Notes: generated by a model from the sequence alone, not told the origin. Positions 47,731-58,135 are shown, counted from the stretch's first letter. The stretch: DNA of 64,000 bases from Pelagomonas calceolata (GCA_918797485.1 CAKKNE010000001.1:1-64000), one strand, 5' to 3'. A program made the numbers and translations.

Positions 47731-48477
47731 GTGATCCAGTTATGCACCGAGGGGCTCGGTGGAGAGCAGGTGCAGAAAGTCTGGGATTCTTTAACTGACG
47801 CGGACGGGGGCGACCTCGAAGGGAGCATAGTCCCGGACATCGCCATCGAGAACGTCCTCTACGACGTCAAAACCGTCGCGGCGACGACCGAGCATTACGC
47901 GCCGGGCCATATCGAGGCCTACATGAGGGCGGAGCACAAGCGCGGTAATGCGCCGGTTGATAGACGCGCCCGTCTCGTGAACGGGCAGTACCTGAAAAAG
48001 GCCCACAAGCTGGATATGAAGTACAACTCGGTCGGGGGCGTCGAGTGCGGTCCGATGGAGAACGCCATCCGGAGCCGCGGCGAGGTTTGTGGTCTCGCGT
48101 TCGGCAGCGCCGGCGAGGCGTCCGCGGACGTCCATCGCCTCGCACGCGTCTGCGCCGACGAGATCGCCGGCAAGCAGTTCCGAAAGGGCCTGATCGACGC
48201 TGATTCGGTCGAGGACGCGGCGGCCATGATTCAGGCCCAGATCTACCGGGAGTGGGGCGTGGCGATTGTCAAGGGTCGGGCCGAGTGTCTACTGGCTTTG
48301 TTGGAATGTACGGTACCGAACGCGTCGCCGCGGTCCAAGGTCGCCTGCGGGAAGTCGCGGGACAAGTTGATTGAACGGGCGAACGTTGCACATTGTTCGG
48401 GGGGGTTTGCCGAGGCGGTTCAGCTTAGAAGGAGGTACGCTGCTATGAAAGAAGCGGCCCGCGCCCGCCGCCGATGA
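47731..48477 (+). CDS. Retroelement ORF C-terminus with PD-(D/E)XK / RLE-like endonuclease motif (5'-truncated)
   Basis: About 248 codons without an ATG near the 5' end (first codon GTG; a stop lies just upstream at the motif edge), so this is a truncated fragment. VPDIAIENVLYDVKTV shows PD-x9-DxK, the restriction-like nuclease motif of non-LTR elements with a C-terminal endonuclease. The following VDRRARLVNGQYLKKAHKLD, VCGLAFGSAGEAS, and WGVAIVKGRAECLLALL match the region after the reverse transcriptase in retroelement ORFs of algae and dinoflagellates as I recall them. The frame ends in sequence (GGFAEAVQLRRRYA) repeated at 25749-25877, tying the other fragments to this element. Not a host gene. 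Confidence 0.65.
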   Translation: MIQLCTEGLGGEQVQKVWDSLTDADGGDLEGSIVPDIAIENVLYDVKTVAATTEHYAPGHIEAYMRAEHKRGNAPVDRRARLVNGQYLKKAHKLDMKYNSVGGVECGPMENAIRSRGEVCGLAFGSAGEASADVHRLARVCADEIAGKQFRKGLIDADSVEDAAAMIQAQIYREWGVAIVKGRAECLLALLECTVPNASPRSKVACGKSRDKLIERANVAHCSGGFAEAVQLRRRYAAMKEAARARRR

Positions 48478-48600
48478 ATCGGCGACGCGCGGTGTCTCCC
48501 CCCCAGGGGCTCCGCCCACTAGTCCTAGCACCGTAACATCGACTCTCGCAGGGAGGGGTACGGGGGACCCTGCGACGTAACTAGCCTGAGCCTGAGCGAA
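48394..48600 (+). mobile_element. Retroelement 3' end (reference copy C)
   Basis: It contains the last codons of the retroelement frame, the stop and about 120 bp of 3' untranslated sequence (CCCCAGGGGCTCCGCCC, CTAGCACCGTAACATCGAC), then a tail shared with 23876-23930 (GTACGGGGG.CCCTGCGACG, TAACTAGCC, then CTGAGC repeats). Copies A, B and D match parts of it. Confidence 0.75.
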
Positions 48601-48719
48601 CTGCTCGATCGAACTGCTCGCACGGGTCTGTGCGCCGCAGAAACGCCAAACACCGCGAACGCCGCCGCAGTGATTGAAAGAAAGCCTATACTTAGCGCGC
48701 CCGCCCCCATCAAAACGAA

Positions 48720-49304
48720 TCAGCCGCGCGCGAGCGTCGCGGAGCTGATATGTCCGCGGTCCGCGGGGTTGATGATGAGGTCGTTGTTCGGCAGCCAGAC
48801 GCGCTGGCACCGCGTGTCGAGGCCGGGCTCGTCGTGGATCATGTAGACCTCGCCGATCATGCCCGTGGCACTTCTCCCACGGTCGACCTTCCGCTTGGCG
48901 CCGGCGGGCCGGTCCGGCACGGCAGGCTCGCCATTGAAGCGGCCGAACGTATCTCCAAAGGTCGTGGAGTACTGGCCCACCGGCCTTTCGGGGGCGGGTG
49001 CTCTCCAGGTGAACCCAGTGCCATCTCCAGGGTTGACACTGAGCGCCATCGCTTCAAAAACATTCCCTTTCTGGGACATGTTAAACGTCGAGTCCGTGCC
49101 TCGGATGCCGCGGCGCTGCATCCTTGCTGCTCTCGTCATGGCGGCGTCCTTCGGCGGGGACTTGGACGGCACGGGGAACGCGTCGCCCGAAGTGGTGTTG
49201 TACGAGCGGTAGCCGTAGTCCACGAGCACGCCTTCCAGGGGCTCAGCTCTATCCTCGGACCAATTGCCGACCATTACGCGGGGGTCGCGGTAGACGTTGG
49301 TCAT
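48720..49304 (-). CDS. Uncharacterised 194-residue protein, possibly axonemal
   Basis: Single exon, ATG 49304, stop 48720. Basic, Gly/Arg-rich, with little hydrophobic core: YGYRSYNTTSGDAFPVPSK, GQYSTTFGDTFGRF, MIGEVYMIHDEPGLDTRCQRVWLP. Short motifs of the Y..T..DTFG type resemble microtubule-inner proteins of flagella, but I cannot name a family. No signal peptide or membrane segment. The retroelement tail lies about 120 bp past its stop. Confidence 0.5.
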   Translation of the reverse strand: MTNVYRDPRVMVGNWSEDRAEPLEGVLVDYGYRSYNTTSGDAFPVPSKSPPKDAAMTRAARMQRRGIRGTDSTFNMSQKGNVFEAMALSVNPGDGTGFTWRAPAPERPVGQYSTTFGDTFGRFNGEPAVPDRPAGAKRKVDRGRSATGMIGEVYMIHDEPGLDTRCQRVWLPNNDLIINPADRGHISSATLARG

Positions 49305-49680
49305 GGTGGTACGCGGTGCTGTTCTAGCGCTGGGGCAGCTTGTATGGGTCTTGGGGCAGCGACGGCGGGCCGGCGCGGCGGAGATTGCGAGAGGCGCTGC
49401 GAGTTACTAGGATACCTATTGTTTGAAAAGCTACTAGCATTCCGACGGGCGGAGCCTTGCTCGAGCCGTCGGCCGGGCCTTGCGGCGCCGGGACGCCGTC
49501 GACGCGTCCGCCGTCGCGCGGGGCGATTCGACGGCTAGCGGCGGCGGCGGCCGGCGACGGGCCGGACGCCACCGCGCAATCTGCTCCACCGAGCGCCCGA
49601 ACCCGCGCATTGGCCGGCGGCGCCGCGCAGTCGGGCGCCAAATCACCAGCCACCCCTTACGCCGGCGGGAGGTGCGCGGC
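49305..49680. other. Intergenic region, no gene seen
   Basis: It is upstream of the 48720-49304 gene and downstream of the RRM gene. Open frames here on both strands are GC-rich shadows without domains. Confidence 0.35.
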
Positions 49681-50805
49681 CTAGTCCTCCTTGTCGTCGT
49701 CCTTGGCCGAGTCCTTGGACGCGGACCGGTCGCGGCGCCTACGACCGCGGGACCGCGACCGCGACCGGTCGCGGTGGCGGTCCGGGTCCGCACCGTGGCC
49801 GCCGCCCCCGAAGCCCGGCTCCGGTCTTCTGAAAGACGGGTCGTCGTAGGCCGAGGGCCGCGGGCCGTGGCGGCCGTCGGCGCTCGACCACGTCCGGTTG
49901 AGGTCGTCAATACGAATACCTTCTCGTTGGAGCTCGCTGCGGATGTCGTCGGCCACTCTATAATCCTTGGCGACGCGGGCTTTCTCTCTTTCTATCAAGC
50001 GCGCGCGGATGTCGTGGTCGCTGAGGCCGCGGCCGCCTCCGCCTCCGCCGCCGTAGCCCCCTCCATAGCCCTGCGGCGGGCCCCCGCCGTAGCCACCACC
50101 GTAACCTCCGCCGCCGTAGCCTCCATAGCCCCCCTGGGGCGGCCCGCCACCATATCCACCTCCATAGCCGCCTCCATAGCCGCCGCCGCCGCCGCCCCAG
50201 CCCGGGCCGCCGTAGCCGCCTCCACCATAACCGCCACCGTAGCCGCCGCCGCCGTGACCACCACCGCCGAAGCCCGCACCCCCGCGATTGCCCTCGCGGT
50301 CGTACCGGACCACTAAAGGCCGCCCGTCCCCGCTCCCGATGTTCTTGTTGTGGAACTCGTCGATCGCCTTCTCCGCCTCCTTCGGATCGCTAAATTCCAC
50401 AACTCCAAAGCCGCGGCTCCGACCTGTGCGGCCGTCCATCTTCACGATGCTATCGACGATCGTTCCGCAGCTCTTGAACGTGTCCGCGAGCTGCTCGGTG
50501 GTCATCTCGTAAGGTAAGTTTCCTACATATAATCGGGCCGCGCCGCCGAAGGCCCGCGTCGGGTTGCCGGACGGCTGGTTCTCAGCTCGGCCGCGGGACC
50601 GGCTTCGAGAACGAGAGCGGCGTCTTCTCGACGAGCGCTTCCTGCTTCTTGACCGGCTGCGGTCCTTCTTGCGGCGCGAGCGGCTGCGGCTCCTGCTGCG
50701 CGAGCGGCTCTTGCTGCCGTCGTCGGCCTTCTCGGCGCTCTTGGAGCGCGACCGGCTCTTGCTCTTCGAGACCGACGAGGCGTCGGAGTCGTCGTCCCGG
50801 GCCAT
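49681..50805 (-). CDS. SR-type RNA-binding protein: RS region, RRM, Gly-rich region, CysRS-like tail motif
   Basis: Start MARDDDSDASS (50805). Residues 10-75 are an RS/KS-rich region. Residues 92-170 are an RRM with RNP2 LYVGNLPY and RNP1 RGFGVVEF. Then comes a YGGG-rich low-complexity region of about 100 residues. A segment LIEREKARVAKDYRVADDIRSELQREGIRIDD follows that resembles the C-terminal helical motif of cysteinyl-tRNA synthetase, an addition seen in various algal proteins. A final RS tail ends the protein. It is likely nuclear and acts in splicing or mRNA handling. The Gly-rich part predicts phase separation (inference). Confidence 0.85.
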   Translation of the reverse strand: MARDDDSDASSVSKSKSRSRSKSAEKADDGSKSRSRSRSRSRSRRKKDRSRSRSRKRSSRRRRSRSRSRSRGRAENQPSGNPTRAFGGAARLYVGNLPYEMTTEQLADTFKSCGTIVDSIVKMDGRTGRSRGFGVVEFSDPKEAEKAIDEFHNKNIGSGDGRPLVVRYDREGNRGGAGFGGGGHGGGGYGGGYGGGGYGGPGWGGGGGGYGGGYGGGYGGGPPQGGYGGYGGGGYGGGYGGGPPQGYGGGYGGGGGGGRGLSDHDIRARLIEREKARVAKDYRVADDIRSELQREGIRIDDLNRTWSSADGRHGPRPSAYDDPSFRRPEPGFGGGGHGADPDRHRDRSRSRSRGRRRRDRSASKDSAKDDDKED

Positions 50806-51085
50806 TTTTTGCTTGGTGTGTCGCGGCGCCGGCGTAGAGCTGTGTAGAGCTGTGCCTGTTAAGGAGCTGGATATGTCTGCTGCTACGGCACGCGCGGTTG
50901 TGACGACGTGTGAGCAGTAAGATCTGGATCCACCGCCAGTGCTCTGTGAATGTGTGAGTCGCTGCTTGCTCACACGTGGAGCAATGGCGCTCGCGATAGA
51001 GGCCCGCGAAGATGTGAAACCAGCGCAACAGAGGTACTAGAAAAAATGTCCCAGCCTTGTTCCGGACCGGCGCTGTTCTGCATAG

Positions 51086-51170
51086 AAGGAGGTGTGCTGT
51101 TATGAAAAATCGCGGCACGCGCCCGCCGCCGATGAATCGCGACGCGCGGCTAGTCCTAGCACCGTAACAA
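51086..51170 (+). mobile_element. Retroelement 3'-end fragment D
   Basis: About 85 bp matching copy C (GAAGGAGGT.YGCTG, CGATGAATCG, CTAGCACCGTAACA) with an internal deletion of the GGTGTCTCCCC block. It begins 19 bp beyond the stop of the WW/LRR/TPR gene, whose stop codon overlaps GGGTAAGT, a strong donor sequence, so it may lie in a 3' intron of that gene. Confidence 0.65.
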
Positions 51171-51188
51171 TAAGACAACAAATGCAAC

Positions 51189-54100
51189 TTACCCGCCTAC
51201 GGGCCGCCTCCGCGCCGCCGGCTTCCTTTTCCCCATGTTTCTTCTTCTTCTCCATGGCCGCCTTCTTGATGCTCCCAGATCGTTCTTCCTCCGCCTCCCG
51301 AGCGGGCGCGCGGTCGATCGCGATCCACACGGCTCGCATTCGTTCTCCGTCATCATGCAGCACTCATACGCCTCGCGCGCCGCAGCGCCCTCCTTCTCCT
51401 GGCGTTCGAGTTCAGCGGCCTTCGCGGCAGCTTCCTCCTCCGCGTCTTTACGCTCTTCAATAATTTCCAAATCATACCTAGCTTTCCGCCAAGCAAGTTC
51501 GGCCGTCGACCGATCAATTAGTGCTTTATTATAAGCGACAACCGCATCTTCATCATTTCGACGGTCGATCTCCGCCTTTTCTATAGCATCATGTTCTGCT
51601 TTCCGCCGAGCCAGCCACCGTCGTCGCTTCGACCGACCCTCGACATCCAGGGCCTTGATCTCATGTCTACGTCGATAACATAACCCTTCCGCCGTTTGTA
51701 AATAACATCTATCGTTCTCCGGAAGGTCGCACTTCATGAGTCGTATCGATTGCACGCCCCGGTCGCATTCCCTCCGCAACTCGACTAGATCCAATGGTTG
51801 TAGTGCTTTGTTGACATCTCTATGTAAGTTATCTAAGTCGAACTCCTTCAAAGGCCACAGGTCAGCTCGTTTCAGCTCGATGCGCCAGGCTTTTTGGCAG
51901 TCTCGACTAGCCTGGGGGAACTGTCCTAATGATAATCGTGCTCGGGCCCGCAACGCTAGGGAAGGCGCGTGGTCCTTCCTCGCTAACAACGCTTGGTTCA
52001 GGTCTTCCACAGCCTTGCGCGCGTCGCCTCGCCTGAGGGAAGCGGAACCGCGCGCGTGCAGGATCTCGACGGCTACATTCCTAGGTTCTTGGAAGGCCAT
52101 GTTGTCCTCACCTTGTATATCGCCGTCTTCTCTCCGTAGCTCGACATCGATCTTTACGGCCTCGTCCAAAGCTAACTGCGCCTTGATCAAGTCGGCGTCG
52201 ATCGCCGCGTCGAGCTTGCCGGGCGACTTGTGCGACAAATTGCTTCCGAGGGACGGTGCCAATCGACCCGGAGATCTGGAGTTGAGGGCTCGTCGCGATA
52301 GCCTCAAGCCTGACGTATCCGTCGCCACGGTGCTATCCATGAGCGACGGGTCCTGTAGGGATGATTGCGCCAATGTCGCATCGACGGAATCCTCAGGAAA
52401 GATCCCCATCTGCATCGCTTTCCTTTCAGCTAGTTTACGAGCTGCTTCGATCTTGTCCTCCTCGTCCTGTCTGCGTTTCCTTTCCGCGTCAGCCACTAAT
52501 TTTCTCGCTCGCGCTCGCGCCACATAGGCTGCGCCCAGATGGAAATGGTGCGAGAAGTTCGCTGTATCTGGTTCATCTACAAGTAGTCTAGCATGCTTCT
52601 CCGCCGCTCTACTGAGAGGTTCCACCGCATCGAGGGGCTCGCCGCGCTCGAGCCGCTCCGTCCCTCGCGACGAGCCTTGCAAGACCATCAACCTCCTCGC
52701 CTTTCTCGCGTCCCTAGAAGGGTCCTCTTCATCTAATTCAATAGGCTCGTCGAACTCCGCGGCCCCGACGTGTATCGACTGGGCTCTATCCCTCAACAGA
52801 TAGAACGGCTCGAGGGCATCTTCGGGCCTCGCACAACACGGGTTGTGCGAGAAGGTCAAGGAGCGTAGTTGCGGCAAGTCAGCCAACTCTTCCGGCAGCT
52901 GGTCCATCTCGTTGAAGTCCAAAGCAAGCACCTCCAACGACTGGACGCTGTCTAACCGGCCGGCTTCCACGCCCTTGGTCGTGAGGAGGTTGTGGTCTAT
53001 GCGTACCGTGAACAATTCCCCACAGCCCTTAAAACAGTTCTGCGGTAGGAGCGTGAGTTGATTGTGCGAATAATTTAAAGATTGCAGCTTGTTCAGCCTG
53101 CCCAACCGCTGCGGGAAGTTCACCAAACGATTGTGCGACAGATCCAAGGATGTGAGCGACACGAGCGACTCGATGGCCTTCTCGTCGATGGTCTCGAACA
53201 GATTGTAACTAAGATCTAACGTTTTCAATCTAAACATGGTCGCGAAGCCTTTCGGCGTGGAGATGAGTTTGTTGTGTCTCAGCGAGAGTAGTTCTAGCAG
53301 GCGGCACTGCGTCACGCCCTTGTCTAGAGTTTCTAACGCGTTGTTTTCTAAGTACACTGACTTAACTTGGCGCATGTCCCCTATTCGCATACTGGTCGAA
53401 GTGATGGCGTTGTTTCTTACGGAGATGCTTTCCAGCTTCTTCGCTAGACCGACGGCGAAGCCATCGCTCAATGCTTCGAGCTTATTGTCGTCTAGTAAAA
53501 AGGACGTGCAGTTCATTAGATCAAGTGTCTGTGGCAATTCTATCAATAAATTGTTTCGACAATCCACACTTTCTAACGCCGTCATCTTCGCCAGATCATC
53601 CGGTAGCTTCTCGAGCTGGTTATGAGAAACGTCCAACGACGCCAGACTCTCGAGCTTACCCCAGTCGCATCCGTTCAAGTCGGGCTCGCCGATGCCTTCT
53701 TGCTTGTCCTGGTCGGCGCTCTGCGCGATCTTGCAGGGGGCCATGACTTTTAGTTGGTTATGCGAGACCTGCGCGGGACGCGTGGGCGCTCGTGCGGCGG
53801 CGTCGACGGCGTCACGTTCAAATTTGTTTCAAACGCCGGCGTCGCTGACATTCAACGAAGCTAATTGTTAGTTGGTCCAATTGGTTCGGCCACTTGGTCA
53901 GTTGATTTTTGGACACATCTAAATGGGTCAGTGCCGAAAGCATGCCGGGTCCCACGGCCCAGACCCGCGTTTGCTGGAGGAGTTCGAGGTCGCCGACCTG
54001 CACCGGTAATTCCCTGAACTGATTTTGTGACAGGTCCCAGTACTGGAGTTGTTCGAGTCGGTAGACATTGCCCGGGAACCAGCCTATTCTATTGCGCGCA

Positions 54101-54978
54101 CAGGCGAACCACGTGAGTTCTTCCAGTTCCTCCAGCTCTTTGGGTAATGATCTCAATTGGTTGCCCGACACATCAAGCTTTTCTAGGGAAGCTAGACCGC
54201 CGATGTCCGGCACGAGGCGCGTGATGCTGTTGTCCGACACATCTAAATGGGTCAAGGTCTCAATAGCCAAAGCGCGAAACGAGATGCGAGCCATTTTCAG
54301 TCCAGAGAGGTCCAGAGTATCGGTCTCGGGCGTATCCTCAGCTTTATCTATTCTCTTCTGGGCCTCGCTCCGGGGGTACTCGCGGGGCATCAACCCCAGG
54401 TCGTCTGATGACATCGATCTTGTTCTTCTTCTAGTAGAACCACTACCAATCGATTCCCGTTCACTATCGTCGTCCGACTCGAGCTCGACGACGGCCGTCT
54501 CGGCCAAGATCCGGCCGTCGCTAGACACTAACCGTTGCGTGCCCGGCTCGATGTCCTGCGATCCCAGTAGTAGAGGCTTCGTCCAGGACGTCTGGCCCGT
54601 TTGGGCATTATAGTAGTAGTAATTTTGACTATGTTCATCGTAGACCTTGGAGACGACACTTGCAACCAATCTTCGCACGGTCCTCAGGAATTTGAGTCGT
54701 CGCCAGGCGCACTGCATGTAAATAGCCGCTTGCTCGTCCGTGAACGTCGGAGCCACGTCGCCGAGGTCCCGCCACAGCAAAGGCGCGGGCCGCTTCCAGC
54801 TGGCTTCATCGGTCACCGTATTGTAGTAGTAGTAGATCTGCTGGACGGGGTCGAAGATCTTCTCCCAGACCGCCTTGAGTTCTAGGTAGGTGCGCTCCCT
54901 CACTAGACTGCGGCGCCACAAGCTCTGGATCTTCAGGACGGCGGCGTTGCCGACGGCGTAGTTGATCTCGTCGGCCAT
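51189..54978 (-). CDS. IQ/WW/leucine-rich-repeat/TPR-like scaffold protein
   Basis: Two exons, 53857-54978 and 51189-53768. After an IQ-like helix (AAVLKIQSLWRRSLVRE) there are two WW-type motifs (YYYYNTVTDEASWKRP, YYYYNAQTGQTSWTKP). A leucine-rich-repeat array of about 18 repeats follows (LTHLDVSDNSITRL, LEKLDVSGNQLRSLP, continuing across the intron). Then come coiled-coil and TPR-like segments (ILHARGSASLRRGDARKAVEDLNQAL). Splicing 53769-53856 (GTTGAA...CGCAG) joins TISF to VSHNQL in perfect LRR register, which is why I merge what look like two genes. The last 55 residues may be in the wrong frame: an alternative frame from about 51320 is a smoother Glu/Lys helix. The start at 54978 precedes the IQ helix. 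Possible cytoskeletal or flagellar adaptor. Confidence 0.75.
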
Positions 54979-55153
54979 GGCTGCGGCTTGTTTACGTTGC
55001 CATCGTCGGTTCACGCTGCGGGGCAGCCTCTTTTTGGCCGCAGCGGCGGCGCTTCGGGCTGCCTTGCGCCTAGTGTGTCTCACTATAGGTCCTCAGGCTT
55101 GCGGAGGCGTCGGGCGCGAGGACTGCGTGCCTCGGACGTATGCGGATTTGCTC

Positions 55154-55177
55154 GCTAGTGTCTTACAGGCCGCTAGC
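55154..55177 (+). promoter_or_regulatory. GCTAG motif copy 8
   Basis: Exact consensus: GCTAG, core TGTCTTACAGGCCG, CTAGC. It sits in the divergent region between the WW/LRR gene (ATG 54978, minus) and the F-box gene (ATG 55329, plus), about 150-175 bp from each. Confidence 0.8.
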
Positions 55178-55328
55178 CATCTAGCCATTGGGTCTTGCAA
55201 AAAAGGAGAGGCAATTATAGCTCGCTGATCGAACCATTGCTGTAGCTAAGCGCTGCAAAAGAACACCTGCAAAGGCATCTTCGCAGCGCCGCGGCTCATA
55301 CTCTGAAACGCATTCATGCGAGAGTGCA

Positions 55329-56285
55329 ATGGCTGACCCGGGTGGCCTCAATCACTCACTTGCCAGGCTCAAGCTCTCGCTCGGCGGCAACGGCTTCGAG
55401 GACGCGTTGGCCGCGTTCGTGGCGAAGGCGCGCAATGCAAACGAGCGGTGCGCGGAGCCGCCTCTTCTTAGCGAGTTGCCAGACGACGTGCTGATCCAGC
55501 TCCTTGCCACCGCGCCGCCGGAAGCTATTGCAGCGCTAGCATGCGTTGCCAAGCGCTACGCGGATGTGTGCGAGCGCGCGGGCTGGGCGTGCGCCGCGCG
55601 ACGGTTCGGCCGCCGCACGAATGCGCCCTTCGGCGGCGGCGGCGCGCACTGGACCGCCCTCGCCTGGGTACCACGCGACGCTACCCGCCGCCCGTTTGAC
55701 GAAGACGCTTTCTCATTTGGTCTGGGCGCGCTGCCACCACACGATCTTGCCGATGCGTTCTTCTGGGCAGAGTTTTTCCCCTGGCACGATGCACCTGATA
55801 ACAGGTGGAATGAATGCCTGGCGCTGGAAGCGACGCTCTGCCATGGGCGCGTCGTGCGCGATCCTGACGGCGTCCTCGACGATCGTGCGGTCGGGCCCGA
55901 AGTTGTTCTCACTGGCTCCCTAAGGGGTGAGCAGCGGGCTAGGCGTATGGCCAATGCAAGCGCCGTCCGTATCATGGGCGTGCTCCGGTCGCGCGTGGTC
56001 GTCCTCTACGCGTGGGACTCGCCAGATTATGGTCATGAGAAGGCCGAGGGCGAGTGGCCCGAGAGCTGGGACGCCGAAGATTGGGACGAAACCGTCGCGG
56101 CCGTCCAGATCCAGACCCCATATCCCTGCATTTGGGATAACAATGACCCCGATCGGGTGATCACTCTGCACGCGACGTACGGCATGGACGTCTCCTCGCC
56201 CCACGCCCCGAATGCTCTCTTTCGATCAGAGGGGATTCCCGGTTCCAGCAGAGCGCCGAGTTTACTCGGCGACAAGTTCTATTGA
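55329..56285 (+). CDS. F-box-like protein of unknown target
   Basis: Single exon, 318 residues. Residues 45-85 (PLLSELPDDVLIQLLATAPPEAIAALACVAKRYADVCERAGW) are an F-box, which would bind SKP1 in an SCF ubiquitin ligase. The C-terminal 220 residues have no repeats I recognise (ALPPHDLADAFFWAEFFPWHD, PYPCIWDNNDPDRVITLHATYG). The ATG at 55329 is first after the GCTAG motif. The stop is at 56283-56285; the gene meets the convergent PH gene about 50 bp further on. Confidence 0.65.
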   Translation: MADPGGLNHSLARLKLSLGGNGFEDALAAFVAKARNANERCAEPPLLSELPDDVLIQLLATAPPEAIAALACVAKRYADVCERAGWACAARRFGRRTNAPFGGGGAHWTALAWVPRDATRRPFDEDAFSFGLGALPPHDLADAFFWAEFFPWHDAPDNRWNECLALEATLCHGRVVRDPDGVLDDRAVGPEVVLTGSLRGEQRARRMANASAVRIMGVLRSRVVVLYAWDSPDYGHEKAEGEWPESWDAEDWDETVAAVQIQTPYPCIWDNNDPDRVITLHATYGMDVSSPHAPNALFRSEGIPGSSRAPSLLGDKFY

Positions 56286-56338
56286 TAGAGGATATCGCAA
56301 TCGCACCTTTTCTCTTAGCGGTGACCTGTCGATCCGGC

Positions 56339-57519
56339 TCAAGGTCCCGATGCAGGTGTGGGGCTACGTCCGAGCCTGGAGTGCCCACAATGTTGTTCGC
56401 CATTCTGCCCTACCGCGGCGGCGGCTGCGGCGGGTCGTCGTCGCGCGCCGCGCCCCAAGGCGCCTCCGGCAGGACGCCACGGCGGCTCCTCCGGATCGAG
56501 GCCGCCGGCGATCATAGCGGTCGCGTCGCCTAGAGCCGACGCGTCGTCGCTGCAGGCCGCCAGGGCCTTTTCCAGCTCCGCGCGCGCGTCGTCCGTCTTC
56601 ACGGCGAAGTACTCTAGTACGTGCTGCTATCAGTAAATCGTCGTCGTAGTCGGCGCCCGCGCCGATCACGGCGTCGACGGCCGCTTCCAGCGCGCAGGCG
56701 TCTGTCGACGCGATGAGCCCGCGCAAATCGTCCCGCTTCTTTGGCAGAGACGGGTCGGACGGCGCTGGAGGCGGCGCGGCGCCAGAGCTTTTACACCGTT
56801 GGTCGCCGCGGATTCCGGCCATCTTCAGCGGACCGGGAATCGCGAGTCGGTTGATGGCCATGATCTTCTCGCGTTTTGAGGTTTCGCTGTGGCTCAGGAT
56901 GGCGTCGATGTCATGAGTTTCTGATCTAGGTGTTTCCACGGTCGCCGGATGGGGCGCTAACGGCAATGTGGCGGGCATCGGTGGTGATGCTGCCCTTACA
57001 GAAGGCCGCGTCCGCTGCGACGCCATCGACGCGCACCGCGGGGGTAGTCATCATCATCATTGAAGACACGCTCTCCTGCCTCCCGCCTGAACTGCGTGGA
57101 GTGTGAGGCGCGGCCCAGGCCTCGTTCGAGGACCGCGACATGGCCTCCGCGTCGCCCCGCAACCGGCGGAGGCACGCATCCAAAGCTTCGAGCCAGTTGG
57201 CAAAATCTCTAGGAGACTCCGCTCGGACCTTGAAAGTTTTCCTTGATCTACCATGAGCATCTTGGACGTCCCAGAGTTCAAAATAGTGCGTCGCCTCGCC
57301 CGGCTTCGGCCGGTGGCGGCCGCGCATGCTCACTGTCTCGGGCACGCGCACCGACGATTTCGCGGAGAGCCGCACGGTGCCCTTCTGATCCATCAAAGAG
57401 GGGTCCGCGTAGTAGTGGAGCTCGCACGTGTCGTTCTCGAGCAGGAACCAGCGTCGCTTCCAATTCCTACGCAGGCCGACCACCGAGCCGCCCTTTTTCA
57501 GCAGGAAGGAACTGACCAT
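56339..57519 (-). CDS. Pleckstrin-homology-domain protein
   Basis: The first 115 residues are a PH domain: SSFLLKKGG..VGLRRNWKRRWFLLEND, LHYYADPS, GTVRLSAKS, and the C-terminal helix ANWLEALDACLRR with its invariant Trp. It should bind phosphoinositides or proteins at membranes. Downstream sequence continues through frame changes near 57010 and 56620: ETHDIDAILSHSETSKREKIMAI, then VLEYFAVKTDDARAELEKALAACSDDASALGDA. It is helical and without a known domain. Both changes could be consensus errors or short introns. ATG 57519; stop near 56339. Confidence 0.7.
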
Positions 57520-57559
57520 GCCTGCGGCTTCGCGGGCAGCCTATGGCTGGTTTCTGTTC

Positions 57560-58135
57560 AAGCTTCGATCGATGGGGGATGGTTCCGTGCAGTATGACGA
57601 TCGATGGTGCGCTGTAAGTGCTTGTTGTGCTCGGGCAGCTTGATTGGTGGCCAGTGCTCGATCGTCGCGGGGCGCGACCCGCACGCAGGCGTCTCCGCGG
57701 CGGCGGCGTTGAGCTCCCGGTGCACGAGTACGGGGGTCGCGCTCGCTCGCCGCGGCGACCGCGAGGCGCGCGGCCGGCGGCGCTCGCGTCCTAGTGGCGT
57801 CGGCCGCCGGGAAGGCTCGTCGCACCCCGAGCGGGTCGCGGGGCCCAGGAAACGTCGGGTCACGCACCGGCTGCGTGACCCCCCCCTCGCCGTTGAGGCG
57901 AGGCCGCGAAGGAGAAGCTCTCCCAAAATTCGGCAGCCAAAACAACGACCTGGGAGTGAACCTGCCGTCGCACAACGAACTCAACCAGCTGCTCGCGCAC
58001 GCGGAGCTGGGCATCGACGCCGAGCAACACCTCCGGGCTCGGCCCCTCGCGCCGTGGCGCCTGCACACCTGGCTCCCCGCGGCGTGGAAGCGCATGCACG
58101 ACGACGCCCGAGCGCCGCTCTGTGAGCTCGCGTGA
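57560..58135. other. Low-confidence interval between PH and P1 genes
   Basis: Both strands are open here because of high GC. A plus-strand stretch at about 57945-58135 (NDLGVNLPSHNELNQLLAHAELGID ... WRLHTWLPAAWKRMHDDA) reads like protein, but it has no ATG, no partner exon and no family I know. The minus-strand extension of the P1 frame through the region is implausible for that short protein. Confidence 0.3.

Noticed and set aside
51189-51363. Calling the Lys/Glu-rich alternative frame as the true C-terminus of the LRR gene
   Set aside because: It looks smoother, but no conserved residue decides between the frames, so I left the intact frame and noted the doubt.
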